Shown here piece by piece: positions 62,659-64,000 of a DNA stretch of 64,000 nucleotides. The notes below the pieces were generated by a model. It saw only the letters and a program-made list of their open reading frames with translations, did no database searches and was not told where the DNA came from. This DNA comes from Mahella australiensis 50-1 BON (lineage in GTDB: Bacteria; Bacillota; Clostridia; Mahellales; Mahellaceae), in NCBI RefSeq assembly GCF_000213255.1, contig NC_015520.1:1-64000 (forward strand), written 5' to 3'. Numbering within the stretch: position 1 is the stretch's first letter; the number at the start of each line of letters is the position of its first letter. A program made the position numbers and the translations under genes.

Positions 62659-62913
62659 TTATTCACTTTTAACCATCTTTACAGCCTGCTTCCCCGCATC
62701 AAACAACCCACAAGCCGTCAGCCCAGCCCCTATACCGAGCAATACCTTCATAGGTACTTCTGCATCTACAACAAAAAAGCTCCCGATAACACCGAGAGCC
62801 ATTGCTATAAATGGTATATGCTTGGCAGGAACTCCTACAGCTTTTATTGCCTCACTAATGCCCACTATAATGGGTATAAGCAGGGTATCCAGTACATCAA
62901 ATCCAAAGCCCAT
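62659..62913 (-). CDS. Phage holin
   Basis: An 84-residue protein with two to three hydrophobic helices (DVLDTLLIPIIVGISEAI, IPFIAMALGVIGSFFVV, VLLGIGAGLTACGLF) and a charged C-terminus KQAVKMVKSE, the layout of small holins in clostridial prophages. GGAGGTGATAGT precedes the ATG. It lies next to the amidase endolysin gene and would form the membrane lesions that release it. Confidence 0.82.
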   Translation of the reverse strand: MGFGFDVLDTLLIPIIVGISEAIKAVGVPAKHIPFIAMALGVIGSFFVVDAEVPMKVLLGIGAGLTACGLFDAGKQAVKMVKSE

Positions 62914-62935
62914 ACTATCACCTCCTTTTATGGCA

Positions 62936-62984
62936 TAAAAATAAGCTGTCCCGATGTTTCAACGGAAACAGCTTTATTTTTCTT
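62936..62984. terminator. Hairpin between endolysin and holin genes
   Basis: AAATAAGCTGT and ACAGCTTTATTTTT arms with A/T flanks overlap the end of the endolysin gene; active on either strand. Confidence 0.72.
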
Positions 62985-63672
62985 CTGTTAGTATCCATGC
63001 CGCAAACCCGGCCTTTTTAAGACGTTCGACCTGGGCCTCTGCATTAGCCCTGTCGCTGAAACTCCCTGCTACTACCCTGTACAGACGGCCACCACTTTCA
63101 ATAGGCTTATCTGGCTGTTCAGGCTTAGGTTTAAGCTGTTGTTTCGGCTTATATGTTATGCCGAAGTAGTCACAGATGCCATGCAGTATAGCTTCTGCTA
63201 TCATCTCTCTATTATCCATAATCCACTTTGCATCATCTATATTGTCGTGAAAAGACGTTTCAATGATAACAGCAGGAGCTTTTGTCTCTCGTGTTTCTTT
63301 AAGCTGCTGATTTTCTCTAATATTCCTGTCAGCCGCAGGCGTTAGTGGCTCAAGGTATTTGTATATACACTTAGCCAATTTCTCTGCATTATATCCCTTT
63401 TTATATACCCAAATTTCACATCCTCTGGCTCTGCCGTTAGCAGCGTTGGAGTGTATAGCAATGTGTATATCTGGTTCCCACGCATTGCTATCGGCTATAA
63501 CCTGAGCTAGCGTCATTTCTGGCCGGTTACGTTTTATTAAGAACCCGTGTTCCTGTAGTCTTGATACCAATATATCAGCTATAAGGTTCATCTGATATTC
63601 CTCTGTGCCATAATTCCCAGCTCCAACGTTATGCTCCTGCGTGCTCGGACTAACATATACTTTATATGCCAT
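62974..63672 (-). CDS. N-acetylmuramoyl-L-alanine amidase with SPOR domain (endolysin)
   Basis: A 232-residue amidase_3 enzyme that cleaves the bond between muramic acid and the stem peptide. Zn ligands and catalytic Glu: VYVSPSTQEHNVGAG (His), IHIAIHSNAANGRARGCEIW (His), APAVIIETSFHDNIDDAKWI (Glu, His). A Pro/Lys linker (PKQQLKPKPEQPDKPIESGG) leads to a C-terminal SPOR domain (YRVVAGSFSDRANAEAQVER). No signal peptide, consistent with holin-dependent export. GAGGTGAAAAA precedes the ATG. Confidence 0.94.
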   Translation of the reverse strand: MAYKVYVSPSTQEHNVGAGNYGTEEYQMNLIADILVSRLQEHGFLIKRNRPEMTLAQVIADSNAWEPDIHIAIHSNAANGRARGCEIWVYKKGYNAEKLAKCIYKYLEPLTPAADRNIRENQQLKETRETKAPAVIIETSFHDNIDDAKWIMDNREMIAEAILHGICDYFGITYKPKQQLKPKPEQPDKPIESGGRLYRVVAGSFSDRANAEAQVERLKKAGFAAWILTEEK

Positions 63673-63689
63673 TTTTTCACCTCATCTCA

Positions 63690-63935
63690 TCATCTCAGAA
63701 TAAAATTCAAAGCTGTGAATAGTAGGCCCATGCCAGCTATAGCTACTGGCACTATCCACATCAGCGTGTTTATCTTACCGGATGTGTCCTCAACTTTTTG
63801 GCGCAGGCCATTATAATCCCTAATAATTGCCCTCGTTTCGGCCATCTCTTGCCTCAGTTTATACATTTCGCTCTCGATGTTTTGGAACATCTCATACAGT
63901 TCCTTGTTGTTGTACCACTCCTGATTATCGCCCAT
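63690..63935 (-). CDS. XhlA-like hemolysin/lysis accessory protein
   Basis: An 81-residue protein with an N-terminal coiled coil (EMYKLRQEMAETRAIIRDY) and one C-terminal transmembrane helix (NTLMWIVPVAIAGMGLLFTA), as in the XhlA family that works with the holin and amidase in PBSX-like lysis modules. GGAAGGA precedes the ATG. Gap to the amidase gene is 17 bases. Confidence 0.85.
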   Translation of the reverse strand: MGDNQEWYNNKELYEMFQNIESEMYKLRQEMAETRAIIRDYNGLRQKVEDTSGKINTLMWIVPVAIAGMGLLFTALNFILR

Positions 63936-63951
63936 TATGTCATTCCTTCCT

Positions 63952-64000
63952 TCATATCATTGACGGCAGGTATTTGTATACGGCCGGATCCTGCTGGCCT
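63952..64000 (-). CDS. Partial phage gene, C-terminal end only
   Basis: The minus-strand frame entering from beyond the window ends GQQDPAVYKYLPSMI-stop, with the TGA at 63954-63952, 16 bases before the XhlA-like ATG. Only 15 residues are visible, so the product cannot be named; position suggests a tail-region protein. Confidence 0.5.
   Translation of the reverse strand, partial: GQQDPAVYKYLPSMI

Noticed and set aside
62566-62991. + strand frames opposite the holin and small phage gene
   Set aside because: Low-complexity antisense frames; the minus-strand genes have good ribosome sites and membrane-helix patterns.

Overview
The window starts just upstream of dnaA and reads as the replication-origin end of a Firmicutes/Clostridia-type chromosome: dnaA, oriC, dnaN, recF, remB, gyrB and gyrA lie in order on the + strand. 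AGGAGG-type ribosome sites, frequent ATA isoleucine codons, strictly anaerobic-style genes (bacteriohemerythrin, CoA-disulfide-reductase fusion, iron alcohol dehydrogenase) and a large glycan-uptake island suggest a saccharolytic anaerobe. From memory it resembles the Thermoanaerobacterales-like genus Mahella; that name is an inference, not a search result.

Region 1 (1-10.7 kb) is replication core. oriC (1446-1684) carries exact TTATCCACA boxes, a G+C spacer and a run of CTA/TTA trinucleotides that looks like a DnaA-trio unwinding element. Between gyrB and gyrA sits a secreted SH3b-NlpC/P60 hydrolase behind a c-di-AMP (ydaO/yuaA) riboswitch. Region 2 (10.8-14.3 kb) is a cluster of exported proteins, including a CWB2 cell-wall-binding protein; two of its genes are interrupted by a single in-frame TAA.

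Region 3 (14.4-44.5 kb) is a glycan-utilisation island of about 30 kb. A GntR/LacI-type regulator precedes a GH38 alpha-mannosidase, two near-duplicate sugar-binding lipoproteins and a permease pair. A second unit combines a giant binding protein with two repeated N-terminal modules, a permease pair, an NHL-TPR membrane protein, a Yip1-like membrane protein, a DUF5696 protein and another permease pair. A third stretch holds three UroD-like proteins, a GH63-like glycosidase, an AraC regulator and a second GH38 enzyme. No ABC ATPase is encoded, so a shared one must lie elsewhere. The likely logic is import of mannose-rich oligosaccharides by three transporters and intracellular trimming by the glycosidases. 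Two decayed gene pieces (a LacI tail and a metallo-hydrolase head) lie between units.

Region 4 (44.5-60 kb) is mixed metabolism: peptidase T, a GNAT enzyme, a four-domain sulfur-transfer flavoprotein with an ArsR regulator, a Mn2+ (yybP-ykoY) riboswitch in front of an OadB-like sodium-pump subunit plus a 39-residue OadG-like peptide, a four-carbon acid-sugar kinase/PdxA2 pair, an iron alcohol dehydrogenase, a Sua5-type tRNA-modification enzyme with an YwlE-type arginine phosphatase, tRNA-Ala(CGC), a chemoreceptor, an MBL-fold hydrolase and a sugar phosphotransferase.

Region 5 (60.05 kb to the end) is the edge of an integrated element. It begins at the 3' part of a tRNA-Arg(CCU) gene (probable attachment site), then a LexA-type HTH protein, an unknown anchored protein, and a minus-strand phage lysis module (XhlA-like, amidase endolysin, holin and small proteins). 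The element continues past the window.
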